This document shows, piece after piece, positions 37,421-46,388 of a stretch of DNA of 64,000 bases. Made by a program: the position numbers and the translations under genes. Each line of letters begins with the position of its first letter. Positions within the stretch are counted from its first letter, which is position 1. Where the stretch lies: the NCBI RefSeq assembly GCF_000496695.1, contig NZ_BAUJ01000005.1, positions 146,027 to 210,026 on the forward strand. The letters run 5' to 3'. Under the pieces are notes generated by a model. The model did no database searches. It was not told where the DNA came from and saw only the letters and a list, made by a program, of their open reading frames with translations. Source of the stretch: Vibrio halioticoli NBRC 102217 (lineage in GTDB: Bacteria; Pseudomonadota; Gammaproteobacteria; Enterobacterales; Vibrionaceae).

Positions 37421-38419
37421 ATGACCAAACTCGATGTGTCGTTAGTAGTAGAAGAACAGTGGCAATCAATTAGAGAGGCTCTAATTGAAGCAAACGTAGA
37501 TATTCATCAAGAACTAGATGAAACGCTGCTATCCAACTATTCCCCTCACTCTGAAATACCCATCAATTTGATGTCTGTATTTTCTTTCATGGATTTAATT
37601 GTCCCTAAATTAACGTCAGAACAGTTTCAGTATGTGGCATTAACGTCAGCTCGTAAAAATGCGGTCAATGCAATTAAAATGATGGAGTTTGATGAGTGTA
37701 CTACGGTAAAACAGGCGCTTATTTCGTACTGTCGTCAGTGTACTCATATCATGACCGATACAACGTTAACCATTGGTTCATTTGCGGGTAGCAGTTGGTT
37801 TATGTGCGCTAGGCCCTATTCAGAACAGCCGCGATATCCTTTAACTGAAAGCTATGGGTTATTTCTATATCGAGAGTTAATCGCTCAGTTCAGTGGTACG
37901 GAATGGAAGCCAAGTCAATTGGCGCTGAGAAATTTCAATGCTCAACACATTGATGACGCCACTTGCTTACCCTGTCCTGTCGTGTATCTAGGGCAAGAGT
38001 TTTATGGTTTTAAAGTAGAAGATGAAGTACTTCAATTACCATTAAAACTACGTCCGTATACTTCTACAGAGTCTGTATTTAAAAATACTGATGTGAATTT
38101 TAGTCTCGCGTTAACATATGTTGTATTAGCTCATCTTGGAGAAGATGTTGTGACATTAAAAAAACTGAGCAAAATTACTCAGTTGAGCACTCGGACAATC
38201 CAACGACGACTTGAAGAGGCGGGAACAAACTTTACATCACTCTATGACAAAATCATTCTTGATGAAGCTAAGCGGTTGTTGGTGAGTTCTAAGCAAAAGG
38301 TGTCGGATATTAGCTACCATCTCGGTTATTCGAATCCATCTGCGTTTACCCGTTTCTTTAAATTAAAAAAAGGTTTAACACCAAAGCAATACCGAACGCA
38401 CCATATTAAGAAGCACTAG
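37421..38419 (+). CDS. AraC-family transcription regulator
   Basis: A 332-residue regulator. The C-terminal ~100 residues carry two helix-turn-helix motifs: L-K-K-L-S-K-I-T-Q-L-S-T-R-T-I-Q-R-R and the AraC consensus V-S-D-I-S-Y-H-L-G-Y-S-N-P-S-A-F-T-R-F-F-K near 295-315. The N-terminal ~220 residues are an effector domain like that of the arabinose-binding-N/OruR group. It stands upstream of the dipeptidase gene on the same strand and may control it; the ligand is unknown. Confidence 0.88.
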   Translation: MTKLDVSLVVEEQWQSIREALIEANVDIHQELDETLLSNYSPHSEIPINLMSVFSFMDLIVPKLTSEQFQYVALTSARKNAVNAIKMMEFDECTTVKQALISYCRQCTHIMTDTTLTIGSFAGSSWFMCARPYSEQPRYPLTESYGLFLYRELIAQFSGTEWKPSQLALRNFNAQHIDDATCLPCPVVYLGQEFYGFKVEDEVLQLPLKLRPYTSTESVFKNTDVNFSLALTYVVLAHLGEDVVTLKKLSKITQLSTRTIQRRLEEAGTNFTSLYDKIILDEAKRLLVSSKQKVSDISYHLGYSNPSAFTRFFKLKKGLTPKQYRTHHIKKH

Positions 38420-38526
38420 TTGATTGATTTTACAGCAATTAGTGGCGTGATTAGATAATTTTTATTTCTGCATATTGATATATTTTGCGCCATCTTCAGG
38501 CAAGCAACCTAAAAAGTATATCCATT

Positions 38527-39849
38527 ATGAAAAAGACAATTATTGCAGCTGCACTACTGGTTTCATTTGATTCAATGGCTCACGACATTCCTTTCGAGCA
38601 CACTCACGATCAAGACGGAGCCGGTTATACCGTCACTGAAACCGGCATGTACATATCCGATACTGATGTTAAAGCTGAGTACTGGAACGCTCGAGGTAAG
38701 AGTCAAACGCAAGTAGATGCGCGAGCTGCGTACATGGCGACATTTTTTAACCATCAGCGTTCTCCTGAAGATACAGCTAAAGATGAAGCATTCCGTGAAG
38801 AGTTAGGGAAAGACACTGTCTACGTTAACACTGTACTGCCAGCTGCAATAGGAGCTAAATCATTTACCAAAGCGCACGCAAAGGATGCTTGGTCTCGTAA
38901 CGAGAAAGCAGGGGTAACCTTAGGCAGCATGTCTAACTACAACAACCCTAAATCACAAATCACAACTGAACGAGATACCTTTATTCAAACAGCTGAATAC
39001 GGTGAGAAGATGGGTTATCGTCACATTCGTACCGTTGCGGAGGTACGCAAGAATTGGGCTGAGGGTGTAATGTCTTTGACCACTCACGCTCAAGGTGCAG
39101 ATTTCGTTATCGCTGATATGGGGAAAGTAAAAGAGTACCGTGACCTTGGTGTTATGCAAATGAACTTTGTATACAACGATGACAACGCTTTAGCAGGCGG
39201 TGGTACTAATAACGACAAAGGTGTAACTGAGCTAGGCAAAGAGTTCATTAAAGCAGCTAACGAAAACGGCGTTCTAATTGATGTATCTCACTCTTCAAGC
39301 CAAACAGCTATTGATGCAGCCAAGTACTCAACTAAACCCATAATAGCGTCTCACTCAAACTCACAGGCATTGCACCCAATTGGTCGTAATATTTCTGATG
39401 AAGCTATGATTGCAATAGCGAACACTGGCGGTGTGGTTTGTTCTACAGGTGTGGGGATGTTTCTAAATGCAGAAGGCGACGCTTCTCCAGAAGCAATGGC
39501 AAAGCACGTAGTGCACACTGCTAATCTTATCGGTAAAGATAAGACTTGTTTTTCTACAGACTTCTTACACAACTACCAAGACTTTGTATCAGCACTATTA
39601 CCTGACACTGAAACTTACGCGCCAGAAGCAGGTATGAGTGGTCTTACCGAAAACATTACTATCGAGCAAGGTTGGGGGGTAGCACGTGTTCTTCACGAGC
39701 AATACGGTTGGACTATTCCTGAAGTACGAGGCTTCCTAGGTGAAAACGTTCTAGCTCTTTATGAGCAAATTTGGGACGAATACGCAGAAGCGCAAGTTGC
39801 ACACCTTGATGCTGAGCACAGTCACGACGCTCTTGCTCATCATCACTAA
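38527..39849 (+). CDS. Membrane dipeptidase-like protein (peptidase M19 family)
   Basis: A 440-residue exported protein with a short signal peptide (M-K-K-T-I-I to about 18). The family core is clear: L-I-D-V-S-H with H255 and I-A-S-H-S with H276, 21 residues apart as in renal dipeptidase, then G-R-N-I-S-D-E and S-T-D-F. The usual N-terminal H-x-D and the E of the E-G-G motif are not apparent, and N-D-D-N-A-L-A-G replaces the normal L-T-H segment, so it belongs to a divergent M19 subgroup. Both ends of the mature protein are His-rich. Confidence 0.8.
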   Translation: MKKTIIAAALLVSFDSMAHDIPFEHTHDQDGAGYTVTETGMYISDTDVKAEYWNARGKSQTQVDARAAYMATFFNHQRSPEDTAKDEAFREELGKDTVYVNTVLPAAIGAKSFTKAHAKDAWSRNEKAGVTLGSMSNYNNPKSQITTERDTFIQTAEYGEKMGYRHIRTVAEVRKNWAEGVMSLTTHAQGADFVIADMGKVKEYRDLGVMQMNFVYNDDNALAGGGTNNDKGVTELGKEFIKAANENGVLIDVSHSSSQTAIDAAKYSTKPIIASHSNSQALHPIGRNISDEAMIAIANTGGVVCSTGVGMFLNAEGDASPEAMAKHVVHTANLIGKDKTCFSTDFLHNYQDFVSALLPDTETYAPEAGMSGLTENITIEQGWGVARVLHEQYGWTIPEVRGFLGENVLALYEQIWDEYAEAQVAHLDAEHSHDALAHHH

Positions 39850-39944
39850 AAGAAGCTACAGTCAAAGCTGAATTTAGGCAAAAACTCTGTCAGAAAACAC
39901 CCAGCTTTAAAGCTATTTTCTCTATATCTTTCCAAACGGCAAAC

Positions 39945-39979
39945 ACAAAAAAGGCCAGCAACTTGTGCTGGCCAAAAAA
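39945..39979. terminator. Bidirectional terminator
   Basis: AAAAAAGGCCAGCA pairs with TGCTGGCCAAAAAA-type sequence across a short loop between the convergent dipeptidase and chitobiase genes; T runs exist in both directions. Confidence 0.88.
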
Positions 39980-40003
39980 GGAAGTAAACACCCTACATTT
40001 CTA

Positions 40004-42655
40004 TTACTTCACTAGTGTAACTCGGCTTTCTTTATCTCCACTTGCTGAAATACTCTTAATCCAAACGTCTCCAGAAACAGCAGGACGTTGATCATCTTGG
40101 TACGTTACCCAGTTCTCACCATCAGTTGAGTACTGTAGTGCAACGCCAGGGAATTGAATGTTCATAGCCAGTTTGCCATCAACAATCGCAGCACCCGGTA
40201 CAGGTAAACGGTAATCGATGCCTGCTTTCTCAAGCTTAGCTAATTCACGTTGTCCCATAACGTTGGCAAAACGCGTCCAATCAGATAGCAATGCATCTTT
40301 ATTTACAAGGCTAGTTTCTTGTGAATATTCAACGCCTGCTTTGTACTCATTTTCCCAGCTAGCGGCATGCCATGCACGCTCTGCAGCTGCCAGTACGCGA
40401 GGGAATACCATGTATTCATATTGCTCATCGGTACGAACGGTTTCAGACCAAAGTTGCGCAGATAAACCTAGGAAAGGTTTCGCTTCAACTTCGCCCTTCG
40501 CCGCAAAGCCATTACCATCACGGTCTACTGAAGTTTCAGCATTTTGTGGCATGTTTTCAGGTGCAAATGTGAACATCTTACGAGTGTCAGTTGCACGTGT
40601 CGCCCAGTAGTAACCACGCTCTTTTGCATCAACTTCGTATGGGAAGTCCATGTATACGTAATCAGGGTTAGAAGCGATTACTTGATAGCCTTTGTCTGCC
40701 CACTGATAAACGTTAGTTGCGCCGCCCCAGTACAGTGTTTCCCAGAAGTTTACGCGAGTGTTTTCAGTCGCGAATGACTCTGGACCTTCACTGTATTTCA
40801 AGCCATCTTCCCAAGCTTGGAAGTTTGGAATACCGTGCTTAGCAACCAGTTTTGATACTTCTTCCGCAAAGTGACTTGGGATATGTTCGAAGTCGTTAAC
40901 TGCGCCGCTGTTAATTAACGCCTGACACTGAGGAGACTTAGCAAATGGTTTGTCTTGTACTGTTAGGTCAATATTACCTTTCCAGCCCACTTTTTCTTCT
41001 GCAGTAATGTCTTGGAATCCAGCACCTAGCTTGATGTTTTTAGCTTCATCACCACCGAAGTGCCAAGTTGTTAGTGGTATGCCAGCTTCTTTGTGCATAG
41101 CAGCAACTTCAGTAATCACTTTGTCTACAAAGCGAGATGAAGAATCTAAACATGGGTTAATGAAACTTCTCTTATCGTAGAACTGAACCGTAGTAACGTT
41201 AGACGTATCTTGCGGGTCCATTAGACGATATTCGTTAGCGGCTTCTTCTTTTCCTTCTGCCATTAGACGGTCGTAACGTGCTTCCATAGAAACAACAGCT
41301 GCTCGTGCGTGTGCTGGCATGTCGATTTCTGGGATAACTTCGATGTTACGCGCTTTCGCATACTTCAAGATATCTAGGTAGTCTGCACGGCTAAAGTGTC
41401 CTGAGCCAAAGTTGTCTGTCGTAGAACCAGATGCTAGCTGTGGCAACAAACACGTTTTCTCTTCTAGGTCGAAACAACGCTTAGAACCGATATCCGTTAG
41501 TTCTGGTAGACCCGGAATTTCTAAACGCCAGCCTTCATCATCAGATAAGTGAAGGTGAAGTTTATTCATTTTGTACGCCGCAAGTTGATCAAGCGTTGCC
41601 AAGATAGCGTCTTTAGAGTGGAAGTTACGTGCAACATCAACCATCACACCACGGTAATCAAAGCGTGGAGCATCTTTGATATCAAGTAGAGGAAGCTGCG
41701 TTGGTGCATCAAGGTTCACTAAAGCAAAGATAGATTGCATTGCGTAGAAAGCACCGGCTTCATCGAATGCTTTAATTTCAACATGATCTTTATCGATATC
41801 TAAAGTGTATGCACCTGTTTTAGCGAATTCGCCTTTAAATTCAGCTGGCGCGATAGCCACTTTAAGTGGCGTTTTACCTTGTAAGTTCACACCTAATAGG
41901 TCAGCGCGAGTTTGTAATGCTTGTACCTGATCAGCAGAGAATGCCGCTGTATCTAGCTTCAAACCACCAGCGATATCTAAAGTGCCTTCTTTTACTTTAG
42001 TGTATGCAGGTGCAGGAATGATAGCTGCTGAAACATCTTCTTTTTTCACGTCGCTGTTTTTATCAAAACGTGTTGCTGCAGTAGCAAAGACATTGTTATC
42101 GCCAGGAGTACGTTTTAGGTTGTCGCCTTCAAGACCGCTAACAAAGTCCGTCATGTCTACGTTGCTTAGAGACACTAACTGTTTTGGCGTTGCATCGTCG
42201 GCTGCAACAAATGCGCCAGGGAAGAAGTCAGTTTCAAATAACTGCCAGTATTCGCCAGTAAAGACAACATCCACACTTTCGCCCGCTTTAAAGCCAGCAA
42301 ATTTATCGGTTGGTTCTAGTTTATGTAGGTCACCGGTAATACGAGTGATCTTAAATTGATCGCTATCAACATCTAGAATCAAACGAATGCTATGGAAATA
42401 AATAGCCCAGTCTTTTGAATCTACTGCTTCACCATCATTGGTCAGCGTCATCTTAACTTGATTACATGATGCCCATTCAGCACCTAGGTCTTGACACTTC
42501 AGACCATCGTTTGCTCCATGGTTAGTCAATACTTCGTATTTGATATCAAGATTATTCGCTAGTTTATCAACGGTATCCTGAGGAGAATCCTTCATAGATA
42601 CACACCCAGCGAGCACGGTTATTACAGAGGTAGCAATAAGACTCTTTTTCAGCAT
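40004..42655 (-). CDS. chb: Chitobiase / beta-N-acetylhexosaminidase (GH20 lipoprotein)
   Basis: This enzyme splits chitobiose and chito-oligomers to GlcNAc. The 883-residue protein has a lipobox L-A-G-C (Cys18), an N-terminal CBM-like CHB_HEX domain (about 30-200), a GH20b domain, the catalytic TIM barrel with K-L-H-L-H-L-S-D-D-E-G-W-R and the acid/base pair in H-F-G-G-D-E-A, and a C-terminal Ig-like domain. Length matches Vibrio chitobiases. Monocistronic; a CRP-like site at 42879 may link it to catabolite control. Confidence 0.95.
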   Translation of the reverse strand: MLKKSLIATSVITVLAGCVSMKDSPQDTVDKLANNLDIKYEVLTNHGANDGLKCQDLGAEWASCNQVKMTLTNDGEAVDSKDWAIYFHSIRLILDVDSDQFKITRITGDLHKLEPTDKFAGFKAGESVDVVFTGEYWQLFETDFFPGAFVAADDATPKQLVSLSNVDMTDFVSGLEGDNLKRTPGDNNVFATAATRFDKNSDVKKEDVSAAIIPAPAYTKVKEGTLDIAGGLKLDTAAFSADQVQALQTRADLLGVNLQGKTPLKVAIAPAEFKGEFAKTGAYTLDIDKDHVEIKAFDEAGAFYAMQSIFALVNLDAPTQLPLLDIKDAPRFDYRGVMVDVARNFHSKDAILATLDQLAAYKMNKLHLHLSDDEGWRLEIPGLPELTDIGSKRCFDLEEKTCLLPQLASGSTTDNFGSGHFSRADYLDILKYAKARNIEVIPEIDMPAHARAAVVSMEARYDRLMAEGKEEAANEYRLMDPQDTSNVTTVQFYDKRSFINPCLDSSSRFVDKVITEVAAMHKEAGIPLTTWHFGGDEAKNIKLGAGFQDITAEEKVGWKGNIDLTVQDKPFAKSPQCQALINSGAVNDFEHIPSHFAEEVSKLVAKHGIPNFQAWEDGLKYSEGPESFATENTRVNFWETLYWGGATNVYQWADKGYQVIASNPDYVYMDFPYEVDAKERGYYWATRATDTRKMFTFAPENMPQNAETSVDRDGNGFAAKGEVEAKPFLGLSAQLWSETVRTDEQYEYMVFPRVLAAAERAWHAASWENEYKAGVEYSQETSLVNKDALLSDWTRFANVMGQRELAKLEKAGIDYRLPVPGAAIVDGKLAMNIQFPGVALQYSTDGENWVTYQDDQRPAVSGDVWIKSISASGDKESRVTLVK

Positions 42656-43254
42656 TGTAAATCCCTTGTTATATTTTAATTTTTAAGTTGATTTAAATTG
42701 GACTCTTTACAATCTAAAGGGAGTTAATTTTCATTGCAAATTTAGTGGCTAGAGCCAAAAAACCTGATTTTTATTAACGAAATCATTTTAACTCATTGTT
42801 TTTAAAAGTAAAAATAAAGCAGGACTGTTATTGAATGTTACTTTTCATGACTTATATGCAACTTTTTTATATCAAAAATGTGATTAACAACACGGCTACG
42901 TTAAAAACGTTAAAAGTGCTTTTTATCGATATCAACAACAAATAGCGATGAGATCACAATTACGGTTCAGAGAAATCTTTGAGCGAAAGAGTAAACCTTA
43001 ATAAATGTAACTCTCTATAAAATATAGAATAAATCTTCAGCTCATCCTCAGGTAGATATTGGAAAGCAAGACAACCATTAACTCTCTAACTTTAATAACC
43101 TTTTTAAAGTAGTGGTCATTGAACGCACCATTTCACAACAAGACTAAATTCACATCAAAAAATAACCATGCTATTTGGTCGCTAGAAAACACGTAAAAAT
43201 AAAACAAACTGAGCATTTCGCTTTGATAAGAGGCTTTAAGCAGCAAAAAACAGA
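42656..43254. other. AT-rich gap upstream of chitobiase
   Basis: About 600 bases with no gene. A CRP-like half-good site lies at 42879-42894. The rest is AT-rich without further structure that I can see. Confidence 0.4.
42879..42894. promoter_or_regulatory. Weak CRP-like site upstream of chb
   Basis: TGTGA-N6-ACACG: a perfect left half and a poor right half, 224 bases upstream of the chitobiase start. Confidence 0.3.
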
Positions 43255-43297
43255 CAAAATAAAGCACGCATTGATCGTAAATAACCAATGCGTGCTA
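43255..43297 (-). terminator. Terminator after OmpA-type barrel gene
   Basis: 11-bp perfect stem AGCACGCATTG/CAATGCGTGCT, followed on the minus strand by TTATTTTG. Confidence 0.85.
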
Positions 43298-43345
43298 ATA
43301 GAAACTTTATAGATTTATGTTGATAGTCAAGCTTCGATAAAGAAG

Positions 43346-43906
43346 CTAGAACCAATGATAAGTAGCCGAGACACCATAGTAATTAATATCAGGACCGCCA
43401 ATATCGTTGTACCAAGTGTACTCAATTGCTCCAGACCAATTTTTATGGAATTGGTACTCAACTCCTGCGCCTAAGTGAGGCGTCCAACCTTGATCATCTT
43501 CATAAACATTCTCACCATTGGCATTCCATTCATAAGCTTGAAAACCAACTTTACCGAAAACGGAGAATTTCTCAGCAAATTCATAAGAAGCTTTGGCGGT
43601 TAGATCCAAAGTTTTCGCATCATAACTACCAGAAACATCTTTTAAATCTGCCTCTCCTAAATCATGATACCCAAGTTCAAACGCCAACCAAGGTAACGCT
43701 TGGATACCAAAATAAGCTCCCCAAGAAAAAGGTGAGTCATCGACTCCTGTAACGTCAGTGACCGCTGGACCTAAATCTCCATAATTTGCTGTACCTAGCT
43801 TAATACCGCCATAAAAATGAGAAAAAGTGATCTTGTCTGACTCGGCGGCAAATGCTGTCGAGGAAAACGCCAAGATCAATGGGACGGTGAGAAAACGTTT
43901 ATTCAT
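43346..43906 (-). CDS. OmpA-type 8-strand outer-membrane barrel protein
   Basis: A 186-residue exported protein: signal peptide ending S-T-A-F-A-A, then F-Y-G-G-I-K-L-G-T-A, G-Y-H-D-L-G, V-F-G-K-V-G and a C-terminal G-V-S-A-T-Y-H-W-F ending in Phe. This is the eight-strand OmpA-like barrel without the peptidoglycan-binding domain. The second ATG (43906) has AAGGA at proper spacing; the first (43915) is too close to it. Function unknown; a CRP-like site lies upstream. Confidence 0.83.
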   Translation of the reverse strand: MNKRFLTVPLILAFSSTAFAAESDKITFSHFYGGIKLGTANYGDLGPAVTDVTGVDDSPFSWGAYFGIQALPWLAFELGYHDLGEADLKDVSGSYDAKTLDLTAKASYEFAEKFSVFGKVGFQAYEWNANGENVYEDDQGWTPHLGAGVEYQFHKNWSGAIEYTWYNDIGGPDINYYGVSATYHWF

Positions 43907-44024
43907 TAGCTTCATATCCTTATTTAAGCTTCATCCAGATCTGATTTAATATTAGACCTTGCTATCTATCAAACCGTAAAACATTGATTTAATTGTAGTC
44001 GCAAAACGATCTTTGAGTAAAAAA

Positions 44025-44040
44025 TGTGATCAAGATTACT
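44025..44040. promoter_or_regulatory. CRP-like site upstream of the OmpA-type gene
   Basis: TGTGA-N6-TTACT within AAATGTGATC-AAGATTAC; left half perfect, right half weak, 119 bases before the start. Confidence 0.35.
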
Positions 44041-44112
44041 GTCAAGCGTACGCATCCCCTCAAACTACGCAAAGGAACTTTCAAAGGTGCCCTCTCTTAT
44101 AGCTTTAATTAT

Positions 44113-44757
44113 TTAGGATTTGGTCAACGAATAGTCATTCATTCGAGCGTATCTCACCGCATCATGTCTTGAATGCACATTCAGTTTTTTATACAGCTTA
44201 TAGATATGGCTTTTTACCGTGCTTTCTGACAAAAATAAGCGAGAGGCAATCTGTTGATTTGAAATTCCGTACGCCAGCAACTCTAGTATTTGTTTTTCCC
44301 TAGAAGTCAGCCCTGAATCTTGTTGCTCTATGGAAAGGTCGGTGGTGCGGTAGCTACGCACTAAGCGTTCCATATAAATACGGGGCAACCACAAACCACC
44401 ACTAAAGATATAATCGATACTTTCATGAATATGTTTTACTAATGCATTTTTTAAAAGTACCCCTTTTAAGAACTTCCAACGCAAAATATCTTCGTCGACC
44501 TCGTCGGGCGGTACATCATGAACCATTAAAGGCCAATTCAACATGTCAAAATCAGGCAATACACGTTCGTCCTTAATTTTGCGTAAATAGTCATATTCAA
44601 TCAAAACAAGATCAGCCACTAAATTGTGGCTTTTTGATATTGCCTCGTCAGGAAGATAAGTAAAAACATTGAGATTAAGGCTAGCTGTGAGTTGTTTTTC
44701 TAATAGGCTTGTTTGGAGACTCTTCTCCGCAAGGATCATTACATTTCGAGAGCTCAT
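44113..44757 (-). CDS. CsgD/VpsT-like LuxR-type regulator
   Basis: A 214-residue regulator (223 if the TTG at 44784 is used; neither start has a clear ribosome site). The receiver-like N-terminal domain has the CsgD-like stretch M-I-L-A-E-K-S-L-Q but lacks an obvious phosphorylation pocket. W-L-P-R (132-135 in the long numbering) sits where VpsT has its W-[FLM]-[TS]-R c-di-GMP motif. The C-terminal LuxR helix-turn-helix (L-T-S-R-E-K-Q-I-L-E-L-L and S-E-S-T-V-K-S-H-I) is intact. It is divergent from the secreted-protein operon, its likely target. Confidence 0.88.
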   Translation of the reverse strand: MSSRNVMILAEKSLQTSLLEKQLTASLNLNVFTYLPDEAISKSHNLVADLVLIEYDYLRKIKDERVLPDFDMLNWPLMVHDVPPDEVDEDILRWKFLKGVLLKNALVKHIHESIDYIFSGGLWLPRIYMERLVRSYRTTDLSIEQQDSGLTSREKQILELLAYGISNQQIASRLFLSESTVKSHIYKLYKKLNVHSRHDAVRYARMNDYSLTKS

Positions 44758-44784
44758 CTGTAGTGCTATTTGTAGTGGCTTCAA

Positions 44785-45292
44785 TAAATAACTAGCGATG
44801 CCACCATCCCTTGTTGATGATTATTCATACAGAAATATAGTCTACAGGTGGTAATTTAGAAAGATGAAATGCCTACCTAAGGCTGAGTTACCTACTCATA
44901 TTCTCCTGCAAATGTAGTACCTAGCACCTTAAATTATTATGCAAACTTTCATCATTTAAATTTTAAGAATCTGTTTTTATTAGAGTAAATTTCAAACTAA
45001 TGTCAGACCTTATTTTTAAACACAGCGACTACTTTTAATAGCACTCATCTTTATTCAGCCTTTTTTAACACTTTTATTCATACTCAAAGCAACCTCTACG
45101 TAATTAACACCTAAACAATTGATATTTAAGTGTTTTTAAAATCAAAAATGAAGTTTCACACTCAAAGCCAGCTAGACGCTCCCTCACGCTTTTTTTCTTT
45201 ACCTATAATCTCAGAACTCTCGAGGAGCAGTGGGAGTACGTCAGTATTTGCAATAACCCTCAACGGATAAAAAAGGAAACGGGGAACTTATT
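44785..45292. other. Divergent control region of the fibre-like locus
   Basis: About 510 AT-rich bases between the regulator and the operon. A perfect TATAAT lies at 45204-45209 with no good -35 box, which fits activation by a regulator. No gene seen. Confidence 0.45.
45204..45209 (+). promoter_or_regulatory. Candidate -10 box of the secreted-protein operon
   Basis: TATAAT 84 bases before the first ATG. The region 17 bases upstream lacks a TTGACA-like -35, suggesting activator dependence. Confidence 0.35.
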
Positions 45293-46033
45293 ATGAATCT
45301 ATACAAAACAAACATCGCGATAGTGCTTGCAGCAGTTTTACTTAGTGGTAATGCCTTGGCTGGTGGCGGTGGCGGTGGCGGCAACGGTGGTGGCGGCAAC
45401 GGTGGTGGCGATCAAGCCGATGACGTAACTATCCCTTCAACATCAGCCTCACACGACGTTGAAAACTATGTTGAAGACGGTAATAACAACCGACAATGGT
45501 CTGACAGTGCTAATGACAGCAGCAGTACTACAACCACTACTACGACCACTACTAAAACCGACGATAACAGCACCAACGCGAGTGTAACTGATAGCTTTAA
45601 AGTTGACTCAGATTCAAGTTCGCAAGATGACTATACCGATAGTTACAATCGAGACTCGAGTCAAAGCCTAGAGTTAGCTGACAGTTTCAATATTGATTCA
45701 GATTCAAGTAAAACCCTTACAATTGATGACAGCTTCAATACTGATACTCGATATGAGCTAAACGTCGAAGCTAACTTTGTTGTAGCAAACTCTGAGCTTA
45801 ATGGTGAAGTAGATGATAACGATGTTGAGCTTGGTATGAGTGGTGGTAGTGATCAACGTGGCTATTCGAAAAAACGCTCTAATGGCACAGCAGGTGCGCT
45901 AAACATACGCACAGCGAACAGTATCGACGGTATGTCTGATATTGCGGGTATCACAACGGTTGCGCAAAATGCGGGTGCAAACTCACTAGTGCAACAATCT
46001 GTAAATACCAACGCCAGTATTCACGGCAACTAA
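45293..46033 (+). CDS. Secreted Gly/Asp/Ser/Thr-rich protein, possible fibre subunit
   Basis: A 246-residue exported protein. Signal peptide 1-23 (ending A-L-A) is followed by a Gly/Asn run (24-39), a run of nine Thr (79-87), and imperfect repeats T-D-S-F-K-V-D-S-D-S-S (99-109), A-D-S-F-N-I-D-S-D-S-S (129-139) and D-D-S-F-N-T-D-T (145-152). The acidic repeats could bind calcium. The C-terminal 30 residues (A-G-I-T-T-V-A-Q-N-A-G-A-N and Q-Q-S-V) resemble those of the next gene's product. I do not recognise the family; a matrix or amyloid subunit exported by the neighbouring barrel is my inference. Confidence 0.7.
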   Translation: MNLYKTNIAIVLAAVLLSGNALAGGGGGGGNGGGGNGGGDQADDVTIPSTSASHDVENYVEDGNNNRQWSDSANDSSSTTTTTTTTTKTDDNSTNASVTDSFKVDSDSSSQDDYTDSYNRDSSQSLELADSFNIDSDSSKTLTIDDSFNTDTRYELNVEANFVVANSELNGEVDDNDVELGMSGGSDQRGYSKKRSNGTAGALNIRTANSIDGMSDIAGITTVAQNAGANSLVQQSVNTNASIHGN

Positions 46034-46056
46034 GCCTTACTAGCTAGGAGGTAAAG

Positions 46057-46380
46057 ATGCGCTCGGCACTGTGTACAATAAGTTTGATATTAACCTTCTC
46101 TATACAGGCTGAAGAAATCGCGCTACCTAGCTCCGCAGTCGCCATTGATATCATGGAGCAATCTAGGGGACAAAAGCATGTTGAGCTTGATGTCACTAGT
46201 TTAACTTCAGATATCGATGGTGCTATAGATGGTAACGTAGCCGACAATACAGTAAGTGGGAGTAACATAATGGCTTCAGGTGCATTTGCAGACAGTTCTG
46301 GTATTTCAAGTGTTATACAAAACACCGGCAATAACGTGCTCATACAGAACTCAACTGTTATAAACCTAAGTATTAAGTAG
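46057..46380 (+). CDS. Small secreted protein sharing the locus C-terminal motif
   Basis: A 107-residue exported protein with a perfect AGGAGG ribosome site. After a signal peptide (to about 18) comes E-E-I-A-L-P and E-Q-S-R-G-Q near 34-39, which line up with E-I-D-L-P and S-E-L-R-G-G in the 47081 product. D-I-D-G-A-I-D-G-N follows. The C-terminus (S-S-G-I-S-S-V-I-Q-N-T-G-N-N at 80-93, then L-I-Q-N-S) matches the end of the 45293 product. Curli- and Fap-type fibre proteins use similar Q/N/G-spaced motifs, so a minor subunit or nucleator is plausible. Confidence 0.72.
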   Translation: MRSALCTISLILTFSIQAEEIALPSSAVAIDIMEQSRGQKHVELDVTSLTSDIDGAIDGNVADNTVSGSNIMASGAFADSSGISSVIQNTGNNVLIQNSTVINLSIK

Positions 46381-46388
46381 CAAATGTC

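Noticed and set aside
45529..45556. Phase-variable repeat in the Thr run
   Set aside because: The units are degenerate ACN codons of three bases, so slippage would change length but not frame.
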